64,000 nt of DNA from Desulfuromonadales bacterium (GCA_029289095.1 JARFUG010000009.1:1-64000), one strand, 5' to 3'. Positions 1-8,287 are shown, numbered from the stretch's first letter. The notes: generated by a model from the letters alone, not told the origin. Translations and numbers: made by a program.

Positions 1-79
1 TCAAGCATAGCTGACAAAGTTTCTCCAGGTGGCGTTGTTTTCGCTGCACGATCGCGTGAGAAGATCAGGAGTCAGGACA

Positions 80-1999
80 TCACCGCCGCACCCGCGAAAG
101 CTTGAGCATCCGGGAGATGCGGTCGATGGCGATGGTGAGTGCGATGATCATCAGCAGGTAGGCGCCGGCTTTCTCGAAACGGAACCATTCGAAGTTGAAG
201 GTGAAGAAGAAGCCGAGCCCCCCTACCCCGACGATGCCGAGGACGACGGCGGCGCGCACGTTGCTCTCGAACTGGAAGAAGGCATAGGTCATCCAGTCGC
301 GCCACGAGATCGGCGCGGCCACGACGCCGAAGCACATCATCCGCGACCCCATGAACGACTGCTCGAAGCGGCGGTACGGGATATTGTCGACAGTTTCGCT
401 GAAGACGCGCACCAGCACCCCCATGCTGTGGATGGCGATGGCGACGGTCCCGGCCACGAGGCCCGGTCCGAAAAAGGCGATGAAGAGAAAGGCCCACATG
501 ACCTCTGGGATGCCGCGCGAGATGAGGCCGACGGTTCGGGCGGCAGCCATCTGGGCAAAGCGCAGCACACGCAGCAGCGGATGGGACGTCTCGCCGGTGA
601 ACTGGTGCGGCTCGAGTTGGAAAGCCAGCGAATGGGGGTATGTCAGGAGGATCGCGCCGATCACGCCGATCAGCGTCCCGACGATGGCGATAGCCAAAGG
701 GACGCTGGACGACTTGATCACCCGCCAGACGAACCACTTCTGCAACTCAGCATCCCAGGCGACCCAGGCGGCAGGGCGGTAGAACTCGAGGGGACCGTAC
801 TGCTCGAAAAGAGAGACCGCCTTCCCCCCTTCGCGCAGCGCGGTCGCTGTGTCCGGATCGCCGAAACCGATGACGGCCAGATCGAGATCCGGATGGAGCA
901 GGCGATGGAAAAAGCGCAGATTGCCCCAGGACTCTCCCGAGAGGAGTTCGACGGCGGGTTTGAGATAGTTCTGCGCCTGGCCGCCCGGGGCCGCGTTGTT
1001 CCCCCATCCCATGAACCAGAACGACCAGGTGAGGACGAGCATCACGACGGCGGCGCTCATGTAGCCGCGCGACAGGACGACGAAAGTGCTGCTGCTCCTT
1101 AGGGCGTGGGGATGATTGGGGTCGTTGCGCAACTGACGGCGGATATAGTTGGAGACGAGATCCGCCGAGAGGGTCAGAAGGAGCGTGAAGAGGATAAGGG
1201 TGCTCACCTTGTCCCAGGCGCCGAAGCGCACCTGGTACCAGATCTCGGAGCCGAGACCGCCGCCGCCGACGGCGCCGATGACAGCGGCGTTCCGGATAGC
1301 GCACTCGGCGCGCATCAGCGTGAAGGAGAGAACGCTGCGGGCCGCGAGGGGGCGGATGCCGTAGAAGAAGGTCTTCAGGCGGCCGGCGCCCAGGACGCGC
1401 ACCTGCTCGTATTCGCGCTCATCGATGCTGTCCCACAGCTCGCTGTAGACCTTGGCGAGGATGCCGGTGATGTTGAGGGCCAGCGCCAGGGCGCCGGTGA
1501 GGGGCCCGAGCCCGATGACCGCGACGAGGATGATGGCCCAGACGAAATCGGGGACGGCGCGCAGCACGTCCTGCGTGAGGCGGCAGACGGAGCAGAGAAG
1601 CGCCAGGGGGGAGCGTAGCGGGAAGTTGCGCCGCCACCCCGTGGCGCTCTCCTCGCCAACGCAGACCGAACGGGCCGATCCCATGGCGAGGAGGAAACCG
1701 AGCACCACGGCCAGCGCGGTGCCGAGGGCGGCGGCCGAGAGGGTCTGCAGAGTGAGTTCCCAGGAGTGGCGCAGGAACTCGCGGCTGAAATCGGGGGAGG
1801 AGAAGGCGCCGAGCCACGATGCCATGCGTCCGAAGGCCTGGGCGCGCCGGTCCGCGTCGGTCAGGGAGGTGAAGTCCCACTCGGCGGCGACGAAAGAGGC
1901 CGCCACAAGGAGAAGAATCGTCCCCAGGCCGACAAAATGGCTCCAGGGGCGCTTCCGGGAGTAGCGCTCGAGAGAGGCGCCGGGGAAACCGTCCTTCAT
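80..1999 (-). CDS. phnE: Phosphonate-type ABC transporter permease, two-domain PhnE fusion
   Basis: Inner-membrane permease of a PhnCDE-type importer for phosphonate, phosphite or a related oxyanion. The 639 residues are about twice the length of a single PhnE. Two permease domains are visible: one in residues 1-310 with the conserved stretch RNAAVIGAVGGGGLG, and one in about 330-639 with VRAAVVLGIVGVGGLG, each with several hydrophobic helices and an EAA-like loop before the glycine-rich motif. Its start overlaps the stop of the ATPase gene by four bases, so the two are translationally coupled. The order binding protein, ATPase, permease is that of phn/ptx uptake operons. The exact substrate cannot be read from the sequence. 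Confidence 0.9.
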   Translation of the reverse strand: MKDGFPGASLERYSRKRPWSHFVGLGTILLLVAASFVAAEWDFTSLTDADRRAQAFGRMASWLGAFSSPDFSREFLRHSWELTLQTLSAAALGTALAVVLGFLLAMGSARSVCVGEESATGWRRNFPLRSPLALLCSVCRLTQDVLRAVPDFVWAIILVAVIGLGPLTGALALALNITGILAKVYSELWDSIDEREYEQVRVLGAGRLKTFFYGIRPLAARSVLSFTLMRAECAIRNAAVIGAVGGGGLGSEIWYQVRFGAWDKVSTLILFTLLLTLSADLVSNYIRRQLRNDPNHPHALRSSSTFVVLSRGYMSAAVVMLVLTWSFWFMGWGNNAAPGGQAQNYLKPAVELLSGESWGNLRFFHRLLHPDLDLAVIGFGDPDTATALREGGKAVSLFEQYGPLEFYRPAAWVAWDAELQKWFVWRVIKSSSVPLAIAIVGTLIGVIGAILLTYPHSLAFQLEPHQFTGETSHPLLRVLRFAQMAAARTVGLISRGIPEVMWAFLFIAFFGPGLVAGTVAIAIHSMGVLVRVFSETVDNIPYRRFEQSFMGSRMMCFGVVAAPISWRDWMTYAFFQFESNVRAAVVLGIVGVGGLGFFFTFNFEWFRFEKAGAYLLMIIALTIAIDRISRMLKLSRVRR

Positions 2000-2835
2000 G
2001 GGCGTTCCAGAGCCACTTCGTCAAGATACATCGCCCTGTACTCGGCCCCGTACAGCTCGCGCAGCAGTTCGCGCGTGATCTCGGACGGCGCGCCCTGCCA
2101 GAAGAGATGGCCGTCGCGCAGGGCGATCACGCGTTCGAAATGCCCCTCCAGCAGCTCCAGCGTGTGGAGGTTGACCAGCAGCGTGGTCCCCATGCGTGCC
2201 GAGAGCCCCGAGAGAAGGGCGACGATTTCACGGCCGAGACGGATGTCGAGCTGGCTGACGGGCTCGTCGGCGAGCATGACCCGGGGCTGCTGAACCATCA
2301 GGCGCGCGATGGCCACGCGTTGCTGCTGTCCTCCCGAAAGTTCCCCGGGCATCGACCAGAGCTTGTCGCCGAGTTCAACCTCGTTCAGCGCCGCCCGGGC
2401 GGCGCCGAGATCCTGCGGCCACAGAAGAGAAAGAAGCGCCCGCGGCAAAATCCAATGTCCGAGGCGTCCCATGAGGACATTGTGGACCACGCGAAGGTGG
2501 GGGATCAGGTTGTCGTTCTGGTAGAGAATGCCGACCTCGCGGCGAAGGTCCCGCAGGGCTCCGCCGCGAAGATGCCGGGTGTCGCGTCCCAGGGCAGTGA
2601 CGCGCCCCTCGGTCGGCTTGAGAACGGCGCACAGAAGGCGGAAGAGGGTCGTCTTGCCGGCGCCGGAAGGGCCGATGACCGCCACCCGCTCCCCCTCGCG
2701 GATGGAGAAGGATATGTCCTTGAGGACTTGCGCCCGCCCGAAACTCTTGCCGACCCCCTCAACGGTGAAGACCGACGGAGAATCCGAATCCGGTACGGCA
2801 CGGGAACCTGTATCGATGACTGCTTCAGCTTCCAT
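1996..2835 (-). CDS. phnC: Phosphonate-type ABC transporter ATP-binding protein
   Basis: Cytoplasmic ATPase that powers the neighbouring importer. Walker A is GPSGAGKTT, the ABC signature LSGGQQQR and Walker B VMLADEP, followed by an H-loop region (LVNLHTLELL), all in family order. The ORF runs 56 codons further upstream, but that part reads through the intergenic palindrome. I start at the ATG giving MEAEAVIDTG, which leaves 279 residues, slightly longer than typical PhnC. Only a weak AGGG precedes this ATG, so the start is less certain than the function. The gene lies between the binding protein and the fused permease and overlaps the latter by four bases. Confidence 0.88.
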   Translation of the reverse strand: MEAEAVIDTGSRAVPDSDSPSVFTVEGVGKSFGRAQVLKDISFSIREGERVAVIGPSGAGKTTLFRLLCAVLKPTEGRVTALGRDTRHLRGGALRDLRREVGILYQNDNLIPHLRVVHNVLMGRLGHWILPRALLSLLWPQDLGAARAALNEVELGDKLWSMPGELSGGQQQRVAIARLMVQQPRVMLADEPVSQLDIRLGREIVALLSGLSARMGTTLLVNLHTLELLEGHFERVIALRDGHLFWQGAPSEITRELLRELYGAEYRAMYLDEVALERP

Positions 2836-2850
2836 GAAACCCTGGATCTT

Positions 2851-2919
2851 ATCCGCAGATGAACGCAGATGCACGCAGATTAAACCTTCATCTGTGGCAA
2901 TCTGCGTGCATCTGCGGAT
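2851..2919. repeat. Intergenic palindromic repeat between phnD and phnC
   Basis: An inverted repeat whose 21-base right arm AATCTGCGTGCATCTGCGGAT matches the left arm, except that the left arm carries an extra internal AACGCAGATG unit. It lies inside the phn operon and could fold in the transcript, perhaps tuning the phnD to phnC ratio. Extragenic repeats with this CATCTGCGTGCATCTGCGG core occur widely in bacterial genomes (recollection, not searched). Confidence 0.75.
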
Positions 2920-2951
2920 GAAAGATTTTTCGCTTGAAAGAGATCGCAGAC

Positions 2952-3878
2952 TCACCCGCCGATATCGACGCCCGATTCGAGCAGCACCCGATAACCGGCC
3001 CACTCCTCCAGATCGGCCTCGATGAACTTGCCGGCCTTGAGATAGCTCAGGACTTTTCTCCCTTCCTCGGTGTCCATCGAAAGACTCAGCAGTGCGGAGC
3101 GAAGTTCGGCGAGAAGCTCTTCACCAAGATCGGCGCGGGCCGTGAGGCAGTAATTGGTAAAGGGAGGGGTCTTGTAGATGATCGGCGCCCTGGCCTTGAG
3201 CTCGTCGCTTGCCTTGTCCCAGGAGGCGAAGTTCATAGCGCCGATGGTGAAGGCGCCGGCGGCGACCTGCTGCATGACGACGTCGTGGCTGCCGCTGTAG
3301 GCGACAGTGCGGAAGACGCTCTCGGGGGAGCGGCCGCTCTGCTCGGTGAAGAAGTTGCGAGGCATGAGATGGCTGGACGTGCTGTTCTTGCTGCCGAAAG
3401 TGAAGGTCCACCCCTTTGCTTCGGCGGCGTCGGCGAGTTCCTTCAGATCGTCGACCGGGTTAATTCCTGCTTCGCTGTGAGCGACGAAATAGCTGACGAA
3501 TCCCTTGTCGATATCGCGGGCGCCGAGCACCACGAGATCATCGTTCATCTGGATATGCGCCTGAGCGGTCGTCACCGCGCCGAGCCATGCAAGGTGCGCC
3601 CGTCCGGTGGCCAGGGCCGTCACGCTGGCGGCGTAGTTCTCCACGTGCATGTATTCGACGGGGATCCCCACCGCGTCGCCGAGGTGCCTTGCCAGCGCGC
3701 CGAAGTTCTCGCGCATGCGGTCGGCGTCGCCGTCGTCGGGGATGGCGGTGATGATGAGCTTCTGGGGACGGCTTTTCGCAGCACCTTCGGCTGCAGTCGT
3801 TTTCTCGGCGCGGGGCTCGCAACCTGCCAGGGCGACAAGGCATGCCAGCGCAAGAGCTGAAAAAATAAAACGCTTCAT
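2952..3878 (-). CDS. phnD: PhnD-family substrate-binding lipoprotein
   Basis: Periplasmic receptor of the phn-type importer. The protein starts with a lipoprotein signal (MKRFIFSALALACLVALAGC, lipidated Cys20) and has the PhnD/Ptx fold pattern: an IPDDGDADRMRENFGALARHL region near the N-terminus, the WLGAVTTAQA segment, and SKNSTSSHLMPRNFF, which resembles the anion-binding loop of PhnD-like proteins. About 308 residues, normal for the family. The ORF opens 12 codons earlier, but GGGAGAT sits just before the chosen ATG. First gene of the operon. Ligand identity (alkylphosphonate, phosphite or phosphate) cannot be decided from sequence. Confidence 0.9.
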   Translation of the reverse strand: MKRFIFSALALACLVALAGCEPRAEKTTAAEGAAKSRPQKLIITAIPDDGDADRMRENFGALARHLGDAVGIPVEYMHVENYAASVTALATGRAHLAWLGAVTTAQAHIQMNDDLVVLGARDIDKGFVSYFVAHSEAGINPVDDLKELADAAEAKGWTFTFGSKNSTSSHLMPRNFFTEQSGRSPESVFRTVAYSGSHDVVMQQVAAGAFTIGAMNFASWDKASDELKARAPIIYKTPPFTNYCLTARADLGEELLAELRSALLSLSMDTEEGRKVLSYLKAGKFIEADLEEWAGYRVLLESGVDIGG

Positions 3879-4032
3879 CTGGATCTCCCTTTGGACATTC
3901 GATAGGCAGGTCATTTGTGCGGCGCAATTAATCAGATGTGATTATCCGAAAGGAGACGGGGAAAAGCAAATCGGAACTATCGATATATTCGCTGAGATAG
4001 ATCGGCAAAGCCTATAATGGAGACTTCTTCTC
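3879..4032. other. Intergenic region upstream of phnD
   Basis: No gene seen. On the minus strand TTGCCG followed 17 bases later by TATCGA could be a weak sigma-70 promoter for phnD, but the match is poor. The AT-richer stretch around 3975-4015 is the most likely promoter location. Confidence 0.35.
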
Positions 4033-4315
4033 CCCTCCTTGATTAGGAGGGGGCTGGGGGTGGTAGAGATTCGACTGCAAAACCCGGGGGTTCCGTCCCC
4101 CGACGACGACTTACTCTCTTTGCTTGCCCAAAGAGAGTAAGCAGAGAAAGGGCACCCAACTTCCTTGCCCGCCGCCGCTTCGCTATGGCGGGTTCCCTCC
4201 GCAGAGCAGACGTTTCGGGGACGGACAAAAACTCGCTTCGCTCAAACATTTGTCCGTCTTTTTCCCGAAACGTCCACTCCGCTCCGGCTGCGTCAGATGG
4301 GAAGTTTAACACCGT
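4033..4315. repeat. Dispersed-type intergenic repeat with two strong hairpins
   Basis: Non-coding element with a perfect 12-bp hairpin (TTACTCTCTTTG / CAAAGAGAGTAA, 4111-4140) followed by GCAGAGAAAGGGCACCCAACTT, then a second inverted repeat (GACGGACAAA / TTTGTCCGTC, about 4222-4258). The ORFs predicted here on both strands are Arg/Pro-rich and have no credible start sites. From memory the CTCTTTGCTTGCCCAAAGAGAG block is a very common extragenic repeat in proteobacteria. No terminal repeats or transposase were recognised. Confidence 0.65.
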
Positions 4316-4448
4316 GACCCAAAGACATTAACTTCGTGGCTTGGTGGTGAAACAAGGCTTTTTTGCGAATACATCTAAGTAGAGCGAATCAGACCAGATT
4401 TGGTTTTATCGTTGCATCGTCGCGTCGTCGCGTGAGGCCGGTTTGGTT
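4316..4448. other. Spacer downstream of the HAD hydrolase gene
   Basis: No coding or RNA feature recognised. Contains a short tandem GTCGCGTCGTCGCGTGA stretch just before the hydrolase stop codon. Confidence 0.4.
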
Positions 4449-5153
4449 TCACAGGTGAGATCTCAAAGCATCGTCCACCATCTCGGAGAGATCGTCGATG
4501 CCCATTCCCTGAAGGGTCGAGACGGTCCTGTGGGCTCCGGCGAGGACGTCTGCGGAAAAATTGTTGGTCACCGCCAGAACGGTGAGGCCGGCCCCGCGCG
4601 CCGAGGCGATCCCTGCCGGGGTGTCTTCGATGGCGATGCAGGCGCCGGGGTTCTTCAAACGTCCCGCATGATGCTGCGAGAGACGCTCGAAAGCAAGGCG
4701 ATAGCTCTCAGGGTCGGGCTTGCTGACCGCCACATCGTCAGCCGTGACCATGACCGGAAAGACATCCTTGATTCCGAGTCCCTGAAGAACGGGGAGAATA
4801 TCGCTGCGCAGGGCGCCGCTGCAAAGCGCCACCGGGAGTTCGGCCGCGCTCCGGGCGATGAGTTCAAGAACCCCGGGGTACGCCGCCAGTCCTCGGGAGA
4901 CCTGTTGCTGGAACGCTTCGGCCTTGCGGGCGATGAGTTCGTTCATCGCCTCGGAATCTAAAGGGCGACCCATCAGAGCGTAGATTTTCTGCAAGGCGCC
5001 GCGGTCGTCGAGGCCGACATACCCCGCAAGATATTCCTGCCAACTGAAGGTGAAGCCGTGAGGGGAAAGGACTTCGCAGAAGGCCCGCCAGTGCAGGGGC
5101 TCCGAATCGACGATCACGCCGTCGAAATCGAAAATGACTCCCTCGGCGCTCAC
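4449..5153 (-). CDS. HAD-superfamily hydrolase, beta-phosphoglucomutase-like
   Basis: Soluble Mg-dependent phosphatase or phosphomutase of HAD subfamily IA. Motif I is FDFDGVIVDSEP (nucleophile and acid/base Asp), motif II LCSGA, motif III has Lys in VSKPDP, and motif IV is IAIEDTPAGIASA. The helical cap lies between motif I and about residue 85. At 234 residues it has the usual length. It overlaps the preceding thiamine-binding gene by four bases (ATGA), so the two are co-translated. That linkage raises the possibility of a thiamine-related phosphate ester as substrate, but family members act on many sugar phosphates and the true substrate is unknown. Confidence 0.85.
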   Translation of the reverse strand: MSAEGVIFDFDGVIVDSEPLHWRAFCEVLSPHGFTFSWQEYLAGYVGLDDRGALQKIYALMGRPLDSEAMNELIARKAEAFQQQVSRGLAAYPGVLELIARSAAELPVALCSGALRSDILPVLQGLGIKDVFPVMVTADDVAVSKPDPESYRLAFERLSQHHAGRLKNPGACIAIEDTPAGIASARGAGLTVLAVTNNFSADVLAGAHRTVSTLQGMGIDDLSEMVDDALRSHL

Positions 5154-5446
5154 AGGCGCCTCTGCACAGCTTCGACCTTCCCGGCCATGGTGTGATCGGT
5201 CCGGTCGCGGCGATCATCGATCTTGATCAGGGTCGAGACCCGTGGCGCCCCCGCGGCAAAGGGCGACTCGTGCATGCGCGCCACGAGGGCAAGAATCTCC
5301 CCGATATCCCCTTCGAGGATCGTTCCCATGGGGGTGAGCTGATACCTGATCCCCGACTCCCGCACGATCTGCAGGCATCCGGCGACATATTGGGAGACGC
5401 TCGTTCCGACCCCCAGCGGCGTTACGCTGATCTCTACAACGGCCAT
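5150..5446 (-). CDS. MTH1187/YqgV-type thiamine-binding protein
   Basis: Small (98 residues) soluble protein of the DUF77/MTH1187 family, ferredoxin-like proteins that bind thiamine or its analogues. The signature MAVVEISVTPLG opens the protein, and MGTILEGDIGEIL plus the APRVSTLIKIDDRRD segment match the family. The ORF track begins 67 codons upstream, but AAGAGGTGAA lies directly before the chosen ATG and family members start here. Its stop overlaps the HAD hydrolase start by four bases. The biochemical role in this organism is inferred from family only. Confidence 0.87.
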   Translation of the reverse strand: MAVVEISVTPLGVGTSVSQYVAGCLQIVRESGIRYQLTPMGTILEGDIGEILALVARMHESPFAAGAPRVSTLIKIDDRRDRTDHTMAGKVEAVQRRL

Positions 5447-5687
5447 GTTGTTCACCTCTTGACGAAGACTTACATTAAGCGACGGAGCGATCGAGGCAGA
5501 TTCCGATTCGCGATCATCCACAAATACGTCGCCTCCCGGGCGCATCACCGGCAAATTATACCATTGCCACAAAAGGTTGCGCACAAATGCGACAAGATAC
5601 CGAATCAACCTGCTGCCAGATGTGCGCACGGCATTCAACAATGGCACGGTTCGGGTTCCAAATATAGAATCCGCGCCCCACAGGGGA

Positions 5688-5715
5688 TTGACAGGGCCGT
5701 GCCGAATTATATGAT
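5688..5715 (+). promoter_or_regulatory. Sigma-70 promoter for the small lipoprotein gene
   Basis: TTGACA, 16-base spacer, TATGAT, with the transcript start expected near 5722, about 40 bases upstream of the ATG at 5765. This is one of the closest matches to consensus in the window and lies in the 318-base divergent spacer between the thiamine-binding gene and the lipoprotein gene. Confidence 0.7.
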
Positions 5716-5764
5716 TTCAGATAGGAAAGGAAATAATTAGAAATTCGAAGGAAAGGGATTATCC

Positions 5765-6004
5765 ATGAAAGCGATCAACCTGCTGATCATGACCCTGCTG
5801 GCCGCCACGCTTGCCATATCGGGCTGCAGCAGACAGGCCGCCGGCGGTGCAGCCGTAGGAGCCATTGGGGTTGGCGGCGTCTACGAATATCAGGCGCATC
5901 GCGCGATGCAGGAACTGGAGCAAGAGCGCGCAGCCGGCGCCATCACTGAAGAGGAGTACGAAAGGAGAAAAAGAGAGATCGAGCGCCGCTCCATTCTTCA
6001 GTGA
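5765..6004 (+). CDS. Small SHOCT-like lipoprotein
   Basis: A 79-residue lipoprotein: the signal peptide ends in the lipobox LAISGC (Cys21), followed by a Gly/Ala-rich segment that could be a glycine-zipper helix (GGAAVGAIGVGG) and a charged C-terminal helix, AGAITEEEYERRKREIE, which fits the SHOCT short C-terminal oligomerisation motif. A GGAAAGGG ribosome site precedes the ATG, and a near-consensus promoter lies upstream. Monocistronic, followed by a hairpin terminator. Probably a small envelope stress or structural lipoprotein; no specific function can be assigned. Confidence 0.8.
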   Translation: MKAINLLIMTLLAATLAISGCSRQAAGGAAVGAIGVGGVYEYQAHRAMQELEQERAAGAITEEEYERRKREIERRSILQ

Positions 6005-6058
6005 GCTCCGACCCGGTAGTGTCTTGCCGTTCCGGAAGGTATCCGCGAGATAAAAAGA

Positions 6059-6083
6059 GGGGCAGACCGCCATGGTCTGCCCC
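6059..6083. terminator. Hairpin terminator between convergent genes
   Basis: Perfect 10-bp stem GGGGCAGACC / GGTCTGCCCC with loop GCCAT, preceded by AAAAAG and followed by ATCTGATTTC. It ends the small lipoprotein transcript and may also stop the opposing MamK-like gene. Confidence 0.7.
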
Positions 6084-6162
6084 ATCTGATTTCATTCCGC
6101 AGGGGCGCCCCTGCCGAATCCCTCCATTGGACAAATCCCCCAAGGGGGAGTGAACAGGATCG

Positions 6163-7191
6163 TCAGATCGCTTCCCAATACTCCTCGGGCATGTCTTTGG
6201 CGAGTTCCAGGGCGCCGTCCGCGCCGGCGTAAAGAGGTTCCTCCACACAGGTGATGGTACAGGGAGCCCAGTCTGCGAGAGCTTTCGTCAGGTGATCGGC
6301 GAGGCCAGCGATGCGGCTCCCGCCCCCTGCCAGGATGATGTTACCCCGCACCTTCGCCTGGAACTCGGGATCGAACTTGGCGATGAGGTCCATGGCGGTC
6401 TCGGCGATGGGGGGGACGATGCTTTCGCAGGCCCTGCGCAATTCGTTCGAAATCTCGTGACCGACCATTTTGCCTCGCACGGGAATTTCGACTTCGACCT
6501 TCTTCGCGCCAGCGCCGACGAAACCGTATTTCTCCTTGAAACGGCGCACCATGGTCAGGGTGAAATCGGACTCGGGATATTTTTCAGTGAGAAGCTTGAA
6601 GAGATGGTGATCGACGTAGTCCCCAGCGGTGGAGAGGCTGCGCTGATCCTCTTCGGTGGGCATTGAACCGTGCATGATGCAGAAATCGATGGTCCCCGCG
6701 CCGATATCGATCACCATGGCGTTTTCCAGCGCGTTCAGACCGTAGGCCACCGAGAAAGGTTCGGAGACGACGATGAGCTTTTCGGCGAATTTTGAGACGG
6801 CCTTGCGGATGGCGCTGCGGTTGACCTTGAGCGCTTCGGCCGGGATGCCGACCGCGGCATGGACCTTCTGCCCTCTGGCAGGGGCGGCAAGGTCGATGAG
6901 ATGGCCGATGAGTTCGACCACCGATTCCTCCTCCTTCGCGGTTCCTTCCTTGATGACGCCGGCCTCAAGGGGTCTGAAAAGATTCAGGGAGAGACGCTGA
7001 TTGAGCGCCTCTGCACCGAAGAGGACCTTCTTCCCCAGAAGCTTGCGAGCGACGAAATCCTTAGGCCATCCGACATAGCTCTCCACCCAGCGACGCTCTC
7101 CGGCGCTGGTCGATATGGCGGAGCGGGACGTTCCCAGGTCGATCCCTACAGCAAGAATCTCATCCTTTTCCATTTGTTTTTTTTCCGGCAT
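6163..7191 (-). CDS. MamK-like bacterial actin
   Basis: Actin-fold ATPase of 342 residues. Phosphate-1 loop GIDLGTSRSA, phosphate-2 loop VIDIGAGTIDF, connect region EPFSVAYGL and adenosine motif AGGGSRIAGL are all present in order. It has no Hsp70 substrate domain and is not a canonical MreB. Segments such as VGWPKDFVARKLLGKKVLFG and the C-terminal ITCVEEPLYAGADGALELAK / EEYWEAI closely resemble the magnetosome actin MamK as I remember it. The start is set by GGAGGAATAAACGCGT before the ATG; it overlaps the end of the upstream amidase gene by 32 bases. Predicted to form cytoplasmic filaments; cargo unknown. No other mam gene is visible here. Confidence 0.8.
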   Translation of the reverse strand: MPEKKQMEKDEILAVGIDLGTSRSAISTSAGERRWVESYVGWPKDFVARKLLGKKVLFGAEALNQRLSLNLFRPLEAGVIKEGTAKEEESVVELIGHLIDLAAPARGQKVHAAVGIPAEALKVNRSAIRKAVSKFAEKLIVVSEPFSVAYGLNALENAMVIDIGAGTIDFCIMHGSMPTEEDQRSLSTAGDYVDHHLFKLLTEKYPESDFTLTMVRRFKEKYGFVGAGAKKVEVEIPVRGKMVGHEISNELRRACESIVPPIAETAMDLIAKFDPEFQAKVRGNIILAGGGSRIAGLADHLTKALADWAPCTITCVEEPLYAGADGALELAKDMPEEYWEAI

Positions 7192-8287
7192 ACGCGTTTA
7201 TTCCTCCATCTGGATTTTTTTCGGAATGGGAACGGTTCAGATAGTTGACGATCCCCCCCTCGAGATAGGCGGCGAACTGTTCGCGCCGCCCGGGGTCGGT
7301 GAGCTTTCTTTCTTCTTCGGGGTTGCTGATACAGGTGATCTCGGCCAGAACGGCAGGCATTTCAGCCCCCAGAAGCACGATGAAGGGGGCGGTCTTGATC
7401 CCCCGGCTCAGGCTGTATCCGGACTCTTCCCGCACGTTCCTGTAGAGATTTTCCTGGATCGCCGCCGCCAGCAGTTGCGATTCCTGCTGTTTGAACGTAT
7501 CGCCGATCTTCTGGATCATCCCCCTGAATTCGGCCATCAGGTATTCCGATCCTCTGTTCTCGACCGCAGCAAGCTGCAGAGCCTGCTCGTCGGCCGCCTG
7601 GGCGCCGAAATAATAGGTCTCGATGATATTCATCTGCGGCATTTCAATGGCATTGACATGAATGGAGATGAAGAGATCGGCGTGGTTGGCGTTGGCAAAA
7701 CGGACGCGGTCGCGCAGAGAGACCCAGACGTCGTCGTCGCGTGTCATGAGAATGCGATATCCCGGATATTTCTGCAAACGATCGCGCAGACGGCGGGCCA
7801 CATCGAGAGTGACATCCTTCTCCATGAGTCCGCCGGGACCGATGGCGCCCGGGTCGCGCCCACCGTGCCCGGGATCGATGACGATCGTCTTGACGCCGAG
7901 ATCGAAGAGTTCGGCAAGGGTCATCCCCGTCGCCGCAAGGGCGCTGTAATTGCGCGACAGGTTTTCTTCACCTCCGGTGAAGCTCAGAATGTCCTGCAGC
8001 GATACGGACGGGAAGAAGAGCTCCGGCGACGGAATCACCCCGGTGTAGACCGTCCGGGTCAGCGGCTCGGGCGCCTCCTGTTGCTGCGGGGAGGCGAAAA
8101 GATATCCTGAGAGGCCGAAGAGCACCGGCAGGAAAAGGACAAGCGCAAGCCAGCCGTAGGGACGGCGCGAAGCGCCCTTTCGATGGCGCGACGAGGAGCG
8201 CGCACCATTCCCTTCGGCGAGATTGTCCTTGAGAACCTCCTTGAGAATGGATTTCCGGATTGTGGAGGGAACGGGAGAATCCGCCAT
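7160..8287 (-). CDS. N-acetylmuramoyl-L-alanine amidase (Amidase_3)
   Basis: Zinc amidase that cleaves the lactyl-peptide bond of peptidoglycan, acting in the periplasm. After a cytoplasmic N-terminus of about 45 residues there is one membrane helix (WLALVLFLPVLFGLSGYLF), a linker, and then the catalytic domain: IVIDPGHGGRDPG (His ligand), LMEKDVTL (Glu ligand), FISIHVNA (His ligand) and LAEITCISN (catalytic Glu). It lacks an obvious AMIN domain. I start at MADSPVPS, within an ORF 33 codons longer; the ribosome site is weak, so the start is uncertain. Its 3' end overlaps the MamK-like gene, suggesting a link between a filament and wall remodelling. Confidence 0.87.
   Translation of the reverse strand: MADSPVPSTIRKSILKEVLKDNLAEGNGARSSSRHRKGASRRPYGWLALVLFLPVLFGLSGYLFASPQQQEAPEPLTRTVYTGVIPSPELFFPSVSLQDILSFTGGEENLSRNYSALAATGMTLAELFDLGVKTIVIDPGHGGRDPGAIGPGGLMEKDVTLDVARRLRDRLQKYPGYRILMTRDDDVWVSLRDRVRFANANHADLFISIHVNAIEMPQMNIIETYYFGAQAADEQALQLAAVENRGSEYLMAEFRGMIQKIGDTFKQQESQLLAAAIQENLYRNVREESGYSLSRGIKTAPFIVLLGAEMPAVLAEITCISNPEEERKLTDPGRREQFAAYLEGGIVNYLNRSHSEKNPDGGINAYAGKKTNGKG

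Noticed and set aside
29-1102. 357-residue plus-strand ORF opposite phnE
   Set aside because: Asp/Glu/Gly/His-rich shadow of a GC-rich gene; no ribosome site or domain, and the opposite strand encodes a clear transporter.
4043-4312. 89-residue ORF inside the hairpin repeat
   Set aside because: Lies wholly in the repeat element, no ribosome site, Arg-rich; likely a spurious translation of the repeat.
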